A stretch of DNA of 45,988 nt from Nitrospira sp. GTDB taxonomy: Bacteria > Nitrospirota > Nitrospiria > Nitrospirales > Nitrospiraceae. The stretch covers positions 1-45,988 of the forward strand of contig JAUYAO010000035.1 in the NCBI GenBank assembly GCA_030692565.1, written 5' to 3'. Below the pieces are notes generated by a model, which had not been told where the DNA came from, did not search any database, and saw only the letters and a program-made list of their open reading frames with translations. The position numbers and the translations under genes were made by a program. This document shows positions 15,310 to 23,845 of the stretch, piece after piece. Positions within the stretch are counted from its first letter, which is position 1. Each line of letters opens with the position of its first letter.

Positions 15310-15507
15310 TTAGTGTTTGACCGGAGGGAGCTTCGGGCCCAGTCGGGTCGTGTGTTGGAAGACGCACTTCGGGCAGGTGTAGTGGACGAATTGCGCGCCG
15401 CCGACCAGGCGTTTCTTCATCGACACCTTGCACCAGGTGCAGAGTCGGTCCGGGAGCGTCGCTGCGGATACGGTCGGAGTCGATGGGTTGCTCATAGTGG
15501 GGCGCAT
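15310..15507 (-). CDS. Small zinc-ribbon-like protein (65 aa)
   Basis: A short protein with two C-x2-C pairs, CTWC and CPKC, separated by about 25 residues, suggesting one zinc ribbon. The C-terminus is basic (HTTRLGPKLPPVKH). The ATG at 15507 is preferred (GGTG four bases upstream), but an ATG at 15495 would keep both cysteine pairs. It is transcribed away from the decarboxylase gene. No function can be named. Confidence 0.5.
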   Translation of the reverse strand: MRPTMSNPSTPTVSAATLPDRLCTWCKVSMKKRLVGGAQFVHYTCPKCVFQHTTRLGPKLPPVKH

Positions 15508-15606
15508 TGTCACCGAGGGGTGTGAACCTTGTCAACCGACTTGGAGCGCACCGGGTGGCCCGAGCTAAAAAAAGTTTTCGCGCTGCGTCTCACTGAAAAA
15601 ACTTCA

Positions 15607-15615
15607 TGGTATAGT
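15607..15615 (+). promoter_or_regulatory. Extended -10 promoter of the S-adenosylmethionine decarboxylase gene
   Basis: TGGTATAGT is an extended -10 (TGn plus TATAGT) lying in AT-rich DNA. No good -35 box is seen, as is common with extended -10 promoters. Transcription would start near 15622, giving a leader of about 50 bases before ATG 15672. Confidence 0.4.
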
Positions 15616-15671
15616 GCAAAAAATGTGCTGCGCGCGTGCCTCTTTACTCTTTAACAGAAAGGTCTCTACCC

Positions 15672-16112
15672 ATGAGCATCTCGGCTGGATCCGAGTCGTC
15701 AATCTTACCAACGAGCACCCCTGCGGCCGCTTCGCTACCTGTCCAAGACATGGTAGGACCCGGCAAGGCATGGGGCCTTTGCACCGCCGTCGATCTCCAA
15801 GATTGCAATCCCGACCTCATCCGTGATGCTGACCACATCAAGCGCTACGTCGTTGAGCTGTGCGAGCTCATCGGGATGAAGCGGTTTGGCGAGTGCCAGG
15901 TCGTGAATTTCGGCGAAGGTCGTGTGGCCGGCTACTCCATGGTGCAGCTGATCTCGACGTCGTTGATCGGCGGCCATTTTGCCAACGACACCAACAACGC
16001 CTATCTCGATATTTTCAGCTGCAAGGGGTATGACCCGGCCGTCGTCGAATCCTTTTCGAAGGAATTCTTCGGCGCGCGCCGAAGTATGGCGACGGTCACG
16101 CTGCGTTACTAG
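15672..16112 (+). CDS. speD: Pyruvoyl-dependent S-adenosylmethionine decarboxylase homologue
   Basis: A 146-residue member of the bacterial AdoMetDC (SpeD/SpeH) family. The family makes its own pyruvoyl cofactor by cleaving before a serine, then decarboxylates S-adenosylmethionine for spermidine synthesis. The catalytic residues keep the known spacing: S97 (cleavage and pyruvoyl), H102 (S+5) and C117 (S+20). However, the usual Glu before the serine is Thr (T96), and the normal HxSxH-type sequence is GGHFANDTNNAY here, so substrate choice may differ. The first about 28 residues are a Ser/Thr-rich extension not needed for the fold; GTG 15636 would lengthen it. No spermidine synthase lies in the window. 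Confidence 0.75.
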   Translation: MSISAGSESSILPTSTPAAASLPVQDMVGPGKAWGLCTAVDLQDCNPDLIRDADHIKRYVVELCELIGMKRFGECQVVNFGEGRVAGYSMVQLISTSLIGGHFANDTNNAYLDIFSCKGYDPAVVESFSKEFFGARRSMATVTLRY

Positions 16113-16136
16113 TTAGTTGCTGAATTGCCTGCGCGT

Positions 16137-16160
16137 GGGGGCCACAGATCCGTGGCCCCC
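16137..16160 (+). terminator. Hairpin after the decarboxylase gene
   Basis: GGGGGCCAC and GTGGCCCCC form a perfect nine-base-pair stem around AGATCC, 24 bases after the stop. There is no T run, so it may act as a Rho-independent-like pause or a 3' stabiliser. Confidence 0.5.
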
Positions 16161-16195
16161 ATTGCCGTCACCGACAACCTCCCCTCTATCCATTC

Positions 16196-16531
16196 ATGAA
16201 ACCCTCCACCGTCGGTGAATTTTTCCAGTTGCTTCCGGCCTCGCTTGATCGGGATGCCGCCGAAGATGTGACCGTCGTGTATCAATTTGATCTGAGCGGC
16301 ACTCAGGGCGGGCAGTATTCGGTCCAGGTAAAGGATGGGGCCTGTACGGTGCAGTCAGGGGTGCATGCCGATCCGCAGGTGACGATCTCTATGGCGGGGG
16401 AGGACTGTCTGAAGTTGCTCAACGGCAAGCTCAATGTTCCGGCCAGTGTGATGACCGGCCGCCTTCGCGTGAGCGGAGATATGGGCCTGGCCATGCAGCT
16501 CAAAGCGCTGTTTCCTACTCTCGGGGCCTGA
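16196..16531 (+). CDS. SCP2 sterol-carrier-domain protein
   Basis: A 111-residue single SCP2-like domain. The family binds lipids or acyl chains in a hydrophobic tunnel. The typical pattern is visible: a strand with FDLSG, QYSVQVKDG, then DPQVTISMAGEDCLKLLNGK and the closing amphipathic helix MGLAMQLKALFP. There is no signal or membrane segment. The ATG at 16196 gives the exact domain length. The ligand is unknown; bacterial members are often annotated only by fold. It lies upstream of, and in the same direction as, rbgA. Confidence 0.8.
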   Translation: MKPSTVGEFFQLLPASLDRDAAEDVTVVYQFDLSGTQGGQYSVQVKDGACTVQSGVHADPQVTISMAGEDCLKLLNGKLNVPASVMTGRLRVSGDMGLAMQLKALFPTLGA

Positions 16532-16658
16532 CTCCCCCTCGGTTGTTCATCGCTCAATTCTTCGTGACCGATTGCACGCGCGGAGCCTGCGCTTGACGGC
16601 TCTTGCCCTTCTCTGCGACGCTGTGCACCTGTTCTTTTGATCAGAAAGACGACCCATC

Positions 16659-17519
16659 ATGTCGATACAGTGGTTTCCCGGTCACATGAATGCCGCGCGC
16701 AAAGAAGCGGCCAAGACGATGGAAGCGATCGATGTCATCGTCGAGGTGCTGGATGCGCGGGTCCCCCAGGCCAGTTGTAATCCATTGATCGAGGAGTTGC
16801 GTCTGCCCCGGCAGCGTCCATGCCTTAAGGTTCTGAACAAGGCCGATCTTGCCGATCCGGCGGTCACGAAGGCCTGGATCGAACGGTATAACCAACAAGA
16901 GGGTGTGACGGCGGTGGCTCTGTCGTGCAAGGGGGCAGGTGACGCGGCCAAGATCCCCCGGCTGTGCCAGCAGATCGCGCCCCATCGCAATAGTATCGTC
17001 AAGCCGTTGCGTATGCTGATCATGGGTGTCCCCAATGTCGGCAAATCGACCCTGATGAACACGCTCCTCAAGCGGCGCATCGCCCGTGTGGGGGACGAAC
17101 CGGCGGTGACCAAAGTGCAACAGCGGCACAAGCTGAACGACAAGATGGCCATCATCGACTCGCCCGGACTGCTCTGGGGAACGATCAAAGATCCACAGGT
17201 AGGTTTGTTGCTCGCGACGATCAATGCCGTCGGACACACGGTCGTGGATGACGAAACCGTCGCCGAATTTCTTGCCGGGAAGCTGCTCGAGCGGTATCCC
17301 GCCAGGTTGACTGCCCGCTATGGGTTTGCGACCGAGGGCCTGACGAGCGCGGGGGTGATAGAAGCCATCGCCAGAAAGCGCGGTTGCCTGTTGGCCGGAA
17401 GCGGCGGGGCATTGGATCGGGACAAGGCGGCGAGGATTCTCTTAGCCGATTTTCGCGACGGCACGCTGGGCCGCGCCAGTTTGGAAGTTCCAGGGCCGGA
17501 GGAAAGCGAACATAGCTGA
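16659..17519 (+). CDS. rbgA: Ribosome biogenesis GTPase RbgA/YlqF
   Basis: A 286-residue circularly permuted GTPase that helps late assembly of the large ribosomal subunit. The G motifs come in the permuted order: G4 NKAD (60-63), then G1 GVPNVGKS (123-130), G2 threonine in PAVTK (150-152) and G3 DSPG (167-170). The N-terminal WFPGHMNAARKE is the family signature, including the catalytic-type histidine of this group. The C-terminal about 70 residues form the RNA-binding helical domain. Length fits the family. It is a housekeeping gene and marks the core chromosome. Confidence 0.92.
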   Translation: MSIQWFPGHMNAARKEAAKTMEAIDVIVEVLDARVPQASCNPLIEELRLPRQRPCLKVLNKADLADPAVTKAWIERYNQQEGVTAVALSCKGAGDAAKIPRLCQQIAPHRNSIVKPLRMLIMGVPNVGKSTLMNTLLKRRIARVGDEPAVTKVQQRHKLNDKMAIIDSPGLLWGTIKDPQVGLLLATINAVGHTVVDDETVAEFLAGKLLERYPARLTARYGFATEGLTSAGVIEAIARKRGCLLAGSGGALDRDKAARILLADFRDGTLGRASLEVPGPEESEHS

Positions 17520-17601
17520 CGGCCCATATACTGTTTTATGATTTCTCTATAGTGGTAGGTAGCTGTAGCCGATTTTTCTTAGAAGCAGCCCTAAGTTTCA
17601 G

Positions 17602-17994
17602 TTAGTCAGGCAGCAGTTTGGTTTTGCCCGCAATTCTAGCGATCTCGATGGCCAAGATTTTCTGGGAAGGTTTGTCTTTGGGCCACCCAATAATGTCAAC
17701 GTGCTGTGGATTTTCTGGAGTAGGCGTTAACTCCATGGAGAGGCTTTGAGGAATGTGCGACGGGTTAATGTCAGCACGACCATAAAGATTCTTGCCTGCC
17801 AATTCGGCGATGTGACGCCCGCGGGCCCAAAGATCAGCTTCGGGTAAGGCCTCGCGTTTCGTGACAGATAGTCTAGGGTAAGGGTGAGGAATGAATGGGT
17901 CTGGTCTTATGGTGAAGTCAGCCCTAATGTGATTCCGTTGAAGGAGGAAGCGACTAAGCGTCTCGGATTCGAACGTAGTCGCTGGATCACTCAT
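17602..17994 (-). CDS. Hypothetical protein, third gene of TIGR04255 operon
   Basis: A 130-residue soluble protein, probably translated with the gene before it since its start (17994) overlaps that gene's stop (ATGA). Landmarks are an N-terminal SDPATTFESETLSRFLL, an aromatic/proline-rich PDPFIPHPYPRLS stretch, a tryptophan and basic ADLWARGRHIAEL helix, and a C-terminal KILAIEIARIAGKTKLL helix. No known domain. The three genes are AT-richer than the surrounding core genes. Confidence 0.6.
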   Translation of the reverse strand: MSDPATTFESETLSRFLLQRNHIRADFTIRPDPFIPHPYPRLSVTKREALPEADLWARGRHIAELAGKNLYGRADINPSHIPQSLSMELTPTPENPQHVDIIGWPKDKPSQKILAIEIARIAGKTKLLPD

Positions 17995-18497
17995 GCCAGC
18001 AACGGGCTTGAAACCTTATATATAAGCTGCAAGAGAGAGGTGGGCGAATCACCAAAGAAAGCCTCCGTCCCATAAAACTTACTGATTCCATGGATGCCAG
18101 CATAGTGGAGATTATTGTCTGGACTGATGCTAATGGATAGTTGTTCCTGTGGCGATTGGTACCACTCGATCGTTAAATGACCGTCGGCTTCTGCTCCAAT
18201 GGTGGGTGCAGGCGTGCCGAGAGGGAGAGCGTCCAGAAACGCCTCTGCTGTGAGGTATGTTGTATAGCTGACAGGCAGCGCTCCATACCCATCCCAGTTG
18301 GGCGTTCGACAGTCTTGGTAGACGCGGCACAGCTCGGTCAGAACTCCCTTCCCACGTAAACCTAATTCATGCGAATCGTGCAATCGTCGCACTTCTGCTT
18401 TGGTCGTAGTGTGAAGAAAGTCGGCAAGATCACTTTGCCCTTGCGAGGACATAGGATCTGCAGAGAGAGCAGAGCTAATGGTAAGTGGAAGAATCAT
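17991..18497 (-). CDS. Hypothetical protein, second gene of TIGR04255 operon
   Basis: A 168-residue protein of unknown function. It has a patterned middle: NWDGYGALPVS, ADGHLTIEWYQSP and a strand-rich LSISISPDNNLHYAGI, ending with a helix PTSLLQLIYKVS. The trio NWDGYGA, DGxLTIEWY and a GTE-F motif look conserved, which argues for a real small fold rather than a random frame. The N-terminal 15 residues are mildly hydrophobic (ILPLTISSALSA) but not a clear signal peptide. It overlaps both neighbours by four bases. Confidence 0.65.
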   Translation of the reverse strand: MILPLTISSALSADPMSSQGQSDLADFLHTTTKAEVRRLHDSHELGLRGKGVLTELCRVYQDCRTPNWDGYGALPVSYTTYLTAEAFLDALPLGTPAPTIGAEADGHLTIEWYQSPQEQLSISISPDNNLHYAGIHGISKFYGTEAFFGDSPTSLLQLIYKVSSPLLA

Positions 18498-19264
18498 CGA
18501 AAGAGTTCCTTGGCTTTTTCGGTAATGCTACCAAAGAAAGCTTTATTTTTTAACCAACGCATATTTTTTAGACAGGCTTCAAGCCCTGCTGTTGTGGTGG
18601 AGCGAGGCATGTTTGTAAAAACATCGATGTCCAGGATTAAGGCAAACCGGTTATTTGTTGTCGGAGAAGGTGATTGAATGGTCTTGGTGATCATAATGGA
18701 GTAAGGGGATTCAGGAACTTGAAAGATGCCTTGGTGCATGAAGCCAAGAAACGGCATGGACATGTTCTCGGGAGGACTTGGCGGGCTAGTCATATAGCGC
18801 TCAAAGTTGACCTCCCCTTGTGGGAGAATAATCTGGTTGATGAAGCGAACGCCAATTCGAGAGATAGTTTCTGGTTTGGAAAGAGAAGTGGAAAAATCCC
18901 AGAGCCGGAGTCCTTCCTCTTGGAATTGCTCCCAGTCTTGATATGGTGATAGTCGGCTGAAGGTCATGCCGTCTCGGTGGATGTTGACGATGTATCCCCG
19001 ATCGGCTGATCGGAATCGCATGCCTTTCCATCCCAAATCTTGGAGGCCTTGTTGGATTTCCTCGCCTTTGGCTGTGCTGAATCTAACTTCGTGCTTAATC
19101 TCTCGCTGGGAATCGAGAAATTCATATGCTGGTAGGTGCTGTTGTGCCGCTTCGAGAAGTCGCTGCTCCGTAAGCTCTACAGTGGCCCGTGCTTTGATGT
19201 CGAGGACGGCTTCAATGGCAGGGGCTTGGGGGAAATGCTCGAAAGTCTCTGCAAGATTAATCAC
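18494..19264 (-). CDS. TIGR04255 family protein, first gene of three-gene operon
   Basis: A 256-residue protein matching the sporadically distributed TIGR04255 family. Recognisable features are APAIEAVLDI near the start, a central IVNIHRDGMTFSRLSPYQDW, then ISRIGVRFINQI and a C-terminal LILDIDVFTN...MRWLKNKAFFGSITEKAK segment. The sporadic distribution of the family is known; its biochemical role is not. The gene starts at ATG 19264 and heads an operon with four-base overlaps (18494-18497, 17991-17994). The AT-rich composition and sporadic family suggest a mobile, possibly defence or conflict, cassette, which is inference. Confidence 0.75.
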   Translation of the reverse strand: MINLAETFEHFPQAPAIEAVLDIKARATVELTEQRLLEAAQQHLPAYEFLDSQREIKHEVRFSTAKGEEIQQGLQDLGWKGMRFRSADRGYIVNIHRDGMTFSRLSPYQDWEQFQEEGLRLWDFSTSLSKPETISRIGVRFINQIILPQGEVNFERYMTSPPSPPENMSMPFLGFMHQGIFQVPESPYSIMITKTIQSPSPTTNNRFALILDIDVFTNMPRSTTTAGLEACLKNMRWLKNKAFFGSITEKAKELFR

Positions 19265-19403
19265 TGGCCCTCTTGGGAGATGTCACAAGATGGTCTGTAG
19301 TATAAATGGTGCAGCAGGTTAGCATACTCAATTGTGGAGGGGCTACCCGAGCTTCAGGGTTTGGTTTTACATGGGTTCTCTTAAGTTCCCCCTCAAGGTA
19401 TTG

Positions 19404-22400
19404 TTACTCGAGTACCGGAAGCGGGCTGGTCGGTACTAAGGGAGCAGTGGCCTGCTGCTCCTTCTCGAATTTTCTGGGGTGCCACTCTTCAAACATCATA
19501 TACATCGTGGGCACGAGGAAGAGGGTCAGCAAGGTCGAGACGCTGAGCCCTCCGACGACGGACCGCGCGAGGGGCGCGTTGGTTTCTCCGCCGGTGCCCC
19601 AGCCGATGGCCATCGGCAACAGGCCGAAGACGGTCGCGAGCGAGGTCATCAGGATCGGGCGCAGCCGCGTGCGCGAGGCCGTGATGACCGCGTCCGCCAA
19701 CGAGTGGCCTCTGCGGCGCAAGACGTTCGTATAATCGACGAGCAGCACGCCGTTCGAAACCACGATCCCGAGCATCATGATGATGCCCATCATCGAGGTG
19801 GTCGACAGAGTCGTGTTGGTCAGGAAGAGAATCAAGATCACGCCGGGGAAACCCATCGGCACCGAGAACATGATGATGAAGGGGTCGATCAGCGATTTAA
19901 ACTGCGCCGCCATCACCATGTAGACCAGGGCCAACGCGAGGACGGTAGCGAACTGCAGGCCCTGGAAGGTTTCCCGCTGTTGCTGAATCTGCCCGGCCAA
20001 CTTGATAGTGAATCCGGTCGGCAACTGGATGGCGGCAAAGGCCGACTCCAGGTCTTCGGCAATGGCGCCCAACGGGCGCGTGGTGGGGTTGGCGGTAATG
20101 TGGACGACGCGCTGAAAATATTTCCGGTCGATCTTCACCGGTCCGGCATTCAGCTTCAGTGAGGCCACGTTCTTGAGGAGCACCGGCTCTCCCGCCTTCG
20201 TGGTGAGCAGAATGTTGTCCAGGTCGGTCAGGTCCTTGCGGTGCTCTTCGGCCAGCCAGGCGCTGATGTAGTACTCATTTCCGTTCTGCGGGTCGGTATA
20301 GATGATCGGGTCGGTCTGGCCGTTTCCGTTGAGCGAGAACAGCACGGCGTTGGCGACATCGGTTTCACTGATGCCGAGCAGCGCCGCCTTTTCCCGATCC
20401 ACCACCACGTTGATTTCCGGGTAGTTCTCTTCGCGGCTCACTTCGATGTCGGCGATCCCCGGTATCTTGTGCATGGCGTCTTCGACCTGGCGGATCACGC
20501 CGCGCGCCTTTTCAAAATCGTATCCGTAAATCTCGACGTCGATCGATTTCTGCGAGCCGAAACTGGTCACCCGTTTTACGAGTCCACCCGGATCGAAGAA
20601 CATGGCGACGCCGGGGAACAGCTTGATGATTTTCGGCCGCACGTCGTTCATGACCTGCACCTGGTTCCGCGTCCGTTTGTCCGGCGGTGTGAGGTAGACG
20701 GAGATGACGGAGGTATGCGGGCCGGTGTTGGGATTGAAAAGGGAGGAGCGGCCCTGAGCGAGGACGCCGGTGCTGGAGACCATCGTTTCCAGTTCATCCG
20801 GCGGAATGTTTTCTCTGAGCACCCGTTCGACTTCGGCGACCTGCTGCTCCGTCTTTTCTACGCGTTGGCCGACCGGGGCCCGCAGGACGATGCGGAACTG
20901 GCTTTCGTCCGAGACCGGCAGGAACTCCGTGCCGATCATCGGAAGCAGCATGAGGGAGCCGATGAAGATCAGCACGATGGTGGCGATGAACAGGCGACGG
21001 TGCGCGAGCACCCAGCGCAACGAGTCTTCGTAACTCCGATCCAGCGATTCGTAGCGGTCCCGGCTCCAGTCCATGATGCGCACGAACCAGGCCGGCATGG
21101 ACCGATGGGCCTCCTGCTCGGGCTTCAGGAACTTGTAGCAGAGCGCCGGGGTGACCGTGCGCGAGATGAAAAAGGACGTGAAGAGGGCGATGGCGATGGT
21201 GACGGTCAACGGGATCAGTAACAAACGTGCAATGCCGACGACGAAGAACATGGGCAGAAAGACGACCACGGTCGTGACGGTCGAGGCGAAGATCGGCATG
21301 GCGACTTCACGGGCGGCTTCCAGGATGGCGTCCCACCGGCGCGGCGTCGTATTGAGATGCCGTTGAATATTTTCTAGTTCCACGATCGAGTCGTCGACGA
21401 GCCGGCCGATGCCCAGGGCGAGCCCTCCCAGCGTAAAGACGTTCAGTGTTTGACCGGTGAAGTAGAGCACGATGAAGGTCACCAGGATCGAGAGCGGAAT
21501 CGAAACGGAAATGATCAAGGTGCTCGTCAGATTGCGCAGGAAAATCAGAATGACGGCGGCGGCGAGCAGTGACCCGTGCAGGGCCTGCTCGATCAGGTTC
21601 TGGATGGATTGGCGAATGTAGACGGATTGATCGAAGGAGATGCCGAGCTTCACGCCGGGCGGAATGCCGATCATCTTGGGGAGTGCCGCGCGGAGGGCGT
21701 CTACGACTCCCACTGTGTTGGCGATGGGTTGCTTGTTCACGCGGAGATACACGGCCCTGGTGCCGTCGGTACGGACGATGTTGGTCTGGATGTCGGAGGA
21801 ATCGGTGACGGTTCCCACATCGCGCACGCGGACGGGGTTGCCCTGCTGATTCACTTTGACGATGACGTCTTGGATCGGATCGACGGTCTTGAACTGATTG
21901 TTCGTGAAGACGTTGTAGTCGAGATTGCCGGCCTTCAAGTCGCCGGAGGGCAGGATCAGGTTGGCCGCTTTGACGGACTTGACGACGTCGAGGATCGAGA
22001 GCCCGCGCGCGGTGAGCAGGGCCGGGTCCAGATTGATATTGATCTGGCGGATCTTCCCGCCTTCCACCGTGGCGGCGGCGACATTGGCGATCTGCTCGAT
22101 CTGCGGGGCAATCGTGTTGTAGGCCAGGTCGTAGAGCGCCCGTTCGTCCAGATCGTCGCTGGAGACCGTCACAAAGGACACCGGGATATTAGAGACGTCG
22201 AACTTCACGATAAAGGGTTGCAGGATGCCCGGCGGCAGACTGTTCAGAATCTGGGTGATGCGCTGCATCACCTCCATCTGGCCGACATTGATGTCGGCGC
22301 CCCAGTTGAACCAAATCTGGACTGCGCCGATGCCTTGCTTGGAAAAGGACTCGACATGCTCCACGTTGGAAGCGGAGCTCACAGCTTTTTCGATGGGATA

Positions 22401-22592
22401 GACGACGCTTTGCTCGATGTCGAGCGGCGGTGCCCCCTTATAGATGACTCCGACGAAGGCGACGGGTACCTGGATGTTGGGGAAGAGATCGACGGGGAGC
22501 CGTTCCAGCGAGGTGACGCCCAGCACCACCATCGCGAGCGACAACATCAGGATGCCGATACGGTTGCGTAATGCGAGTAGGGTCAGCCACAT
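19404..22592 (-). CDS. RND (HAE1-type) efflux transporter permease
   Basis: A 1062-residue inner-membrane RND pump, full length. It drives export of hydrophobic or amphiphilic compounds by proton exchange, together with the adaptor encoded just upstream and an outer-membrane channel that is not in this window. The N-terminal helix is followed by the LERLPVDLFPNIQ start typical of the group. The proton-relay aspartates are present at D400-D401 in LVDDSIVELENI of helix 4, and the family's duplicated layout of two twelve-helix halves is visible. The substrate is unknown. It is the third gene of the TetR-MFP-RND operon. Confidence 0.9.
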   Translation of the reverse strand: MWLTLLALRNRIGILMLSLAMVVLGVTSLERLPVDLFPNIQVPVAFVGVIYKGAPPLDIEQSVVYPIEKAVSSASNVEHVESFSKQGIGAVQIWFNWGADINVGQMEVMQRITQILNSLPPGILQPFIVKFDVSNIPVSFVTVSSDDLDERALYDLAYNTIAPQIEQIANVAAATVEGGKIRQININLDPALLTARGLSILDVVKSVKAANLILPSGDLKAGNLDYNVFTNNQFKTVDPIQDVIVKVNQQGNPVRVRDVGTVTDSSDIQTNIVRTDGTRAVYLRVNKQPIANTVGVVDALRAALPKMIGIPPGVKLGISFDQSVYIRQSIQNLIEQALHGSLLAAAVILIFLRNLTSTLIISVSIPLSILVTFIVLYFTGQTLNVFTLGGLALGIGRLVDDSIVELENIQRHLNTTPRRWDAILEAAREVAMPIFASTVTTVVVFLPMFFVVGIARLLLIPLTVTIAIALFTSFFISRTVTPALCYKFLKPEQEAHRSMPAWFVRIMDWSRDRYESLDRSYEDSLRWVLAHRRLFIATIVLIFIGSLMLLPMIGTEFLPVSDESQFRIVLRAPVGQRVEKTEQQVAEVERVLRENIPPDELETMVSSTGVLAQGRSSLFNPNTGPHTSVISVYLTPPDKRTRNQVQVMNDVRPKIIKLFPGVAMFFDPGGLVKRVTSFGSQKSIDVEIYGYDFEKARGVIRQVEDAMHKIPGIADIEVSREENYPEINVVVDREKAALLGISETDVANAVLFSLNGNGQTDPIIYTDPQNGNEYYISAWLAEEHRKDLTDLDNILLTTKAGEPVLLKNVASLKLNAGPVKIDRKYFQRVVHITANPTTRPLGAIAEDLESAFAAIQLPTGFTIKLAGQIQQQRETFQGLQFATVLALALVYMVMAAQFKSLIDPFIIMFSVPMGFPGVILILFLTNTTLSTTSMMGIIMMLGIVVSNGVLLVDYTNVLRRRGHSLADAVITASRTRLRPILMTSLATVFGLLPMAIGWGTGGETNAPLARSVVGGLSVSTLLTLFLVPTMYMMFEEWHPRKFEKEQQATAPLVPTSPLPVLE

Positions 22593-22617
22593 AATGAAGA
22601 GAGGTGACGTGTGACAA

Positions 22618-22668
22618 GTGACAGGTGACGAGTGGAATGCTGGTTACGCGTCACGTGTCACCTGTCAC
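22618..22668. repeat. 12-bp perfect inverted repeat between the two efflux genes
   Basis: GTGACAGGTGAC (22618-22629) pairs with GTCACCTGTCAC (22657-22668). The hairpin spans the short gap between the adaptor and pump genes and overlaps the adaptor's stop. Similar TGAC-rich dyads occur at 29,630 and 31,520. Confidence 0.65.
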
Positions 22669-23845
22669 GTTTGGTCGGTTCGAGCGACTGTGTCTGAACG
22701 GGGGTGCCGTCGTGCACGAGGTCTTTGCCCGAGACGATGACCTGTTCGTTGCCGCTCAGTCCCTTGGTAATTTCCACGCGATTCTCCTGGCGAGCGCCGA
22801 TCTCCACATTCACGCGTTGCGCCTTGCCGTCCCGCACGATGTAGACATACTGCACGTCTTCCAGCCGGCTGACGGCGTCGATCGGGATTTGCACGGCCTG
22901 TTGGTGGATGCCCACCAGGGCTTCGACGCGCGCGAACATACCGCCTTTCAGCGCCCGGTCTTTATTGGGCAGATCGATCTCGACGGTCATGGTGCGGGTG
23001 GCGCGATTGAGTGCCTGGACGATGCGGGTGACCGTTCCGTCGAATACGCGATCGGGATAGGCTTCGGCGCGGACCTCTGCTTTCTGCCCGATATGGACAA
23101 GAGGAATATCTTTCTCGACGACTTCGATCAAAATCCGCACGGTTTCGATCTCGTGCAGGCTCAGGATGCCGCGCGAATTGGCCGAGGTGCTGGCGGTGGC
23201 GCTGGTGACGTTGGCGCCCGGATCGAGGTTGCGCTCGGCGACATAACCAGCAAAGGGTGCGCGGATATAGGAGTAGGCGAGATTCGTTTCCGCTTGGGCG
23301 AGCGCAACTTCCATCTGCTTGACCTGGGCCTGGAGGGATTCCAGGGCGGCAGAAGCGCCGTCGAAGTTCACCTGCGCATTATCCAAATCCTGCTGCGAGA
23401 CAAACTGGTCTTTAATGAGGGCTTGCATCCGGTCGAGCGTCAGCGTTGCATTGCGAACGGCTGCTTGTTGTTGCGCGACCTTTGCCTTGGCCGCTGCGAG
23501 GTTGGCCTTGGCCTGATTGACGGCATGTTGATAGTCCGTATGGTCGATCTCCACCAGCAGTTGATTGGCTTTGACGTGATCCCCCTTATCCACGTGAATT
23601 TTGGCGATGTAGCCATCGACCCGCGAAAAGAGGTTCACCACCTGGTTGGGAATTATGTCGGCGGTGTAGGCCAGGCGGATAGGGAGGTCCTGTTTCAACG
23701 GGAGGGTCGTTCCCACCGTGATGACGCGTGTCTTCTTGTTATCGGTTTTAGCGCCGCTGCTCAGACGGAAGACCACCAGCGCGGTGACGGCGAAGAAAAT
23801 GATCACGCCGAGAATGACGAAGGGGTGTTGTTTCAGCGACCTCAT
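22658..23845 (-). CDS. RND efflux periplasmic adaptor (membrane fusion protein)
   Basis: A 395-residue membrane fusion protein that links the inner-membrane pump to an outer-membrane channel. It begins with one N-terminal anchor (HPFVILGVIIFFAVTALVVF), then a barrel-sandwich half (GYIAKIHVDKGDHVKANQLL), a long Ala/Gln-rich alpha-hairpin (about residues 110-205), the second lipoyl half (YIRAPFAGYVAERNLDPGA) and beta-barrel and membrane-proximal domains. ATG 23845 overlaps the TetR stop by four bases (ATGA). AAGGA lies seven bases upstream. Confidence 0.9.
   Translation of the reverse strand: MRSLKQHPFVILGVIIFFAVTALVVFRLSSGAKTDNKKTRVITVGTTLPLKQDLPIRLAYTADIIPNQVVNLFSRVDGYIAKIHVDKGDHVKANQLLVEIDHTDYQHAVNQAKANLAAAKAKVAQQQAAVRNATLTLDRMQALIKDQFVSQQDLDNAQVNFDGASAALESLQAQVKQMEVALAQAETNLAYSYIRAPFAGYVAERNLDPGANVTSATASTSANSRGILSLHEIETVRILIEVVEKDIPLVHIGQKAEVRAEAYPDRVFDGTVTRIVQALNRATRTMTVEIDLPNKDRALKGGMFARVEALVGIHQQAVQIPIDAVSRLEDVQYVYIVRDGKAQRVNVEIGARQENRVEITKGLSGNEQVIVSGKDLVHDGTPVQTQSLEPTKRDR

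Noticed and set aside
21576-22571. 331-codon open frame on the plus strand opposite the RND pump
   Set aside because: It is a shadow of the GC-rich pump gene; its translation is Asp/Gly-rich and shows no domain. The same applies to frames at 20241-21221 and 22625-23920.
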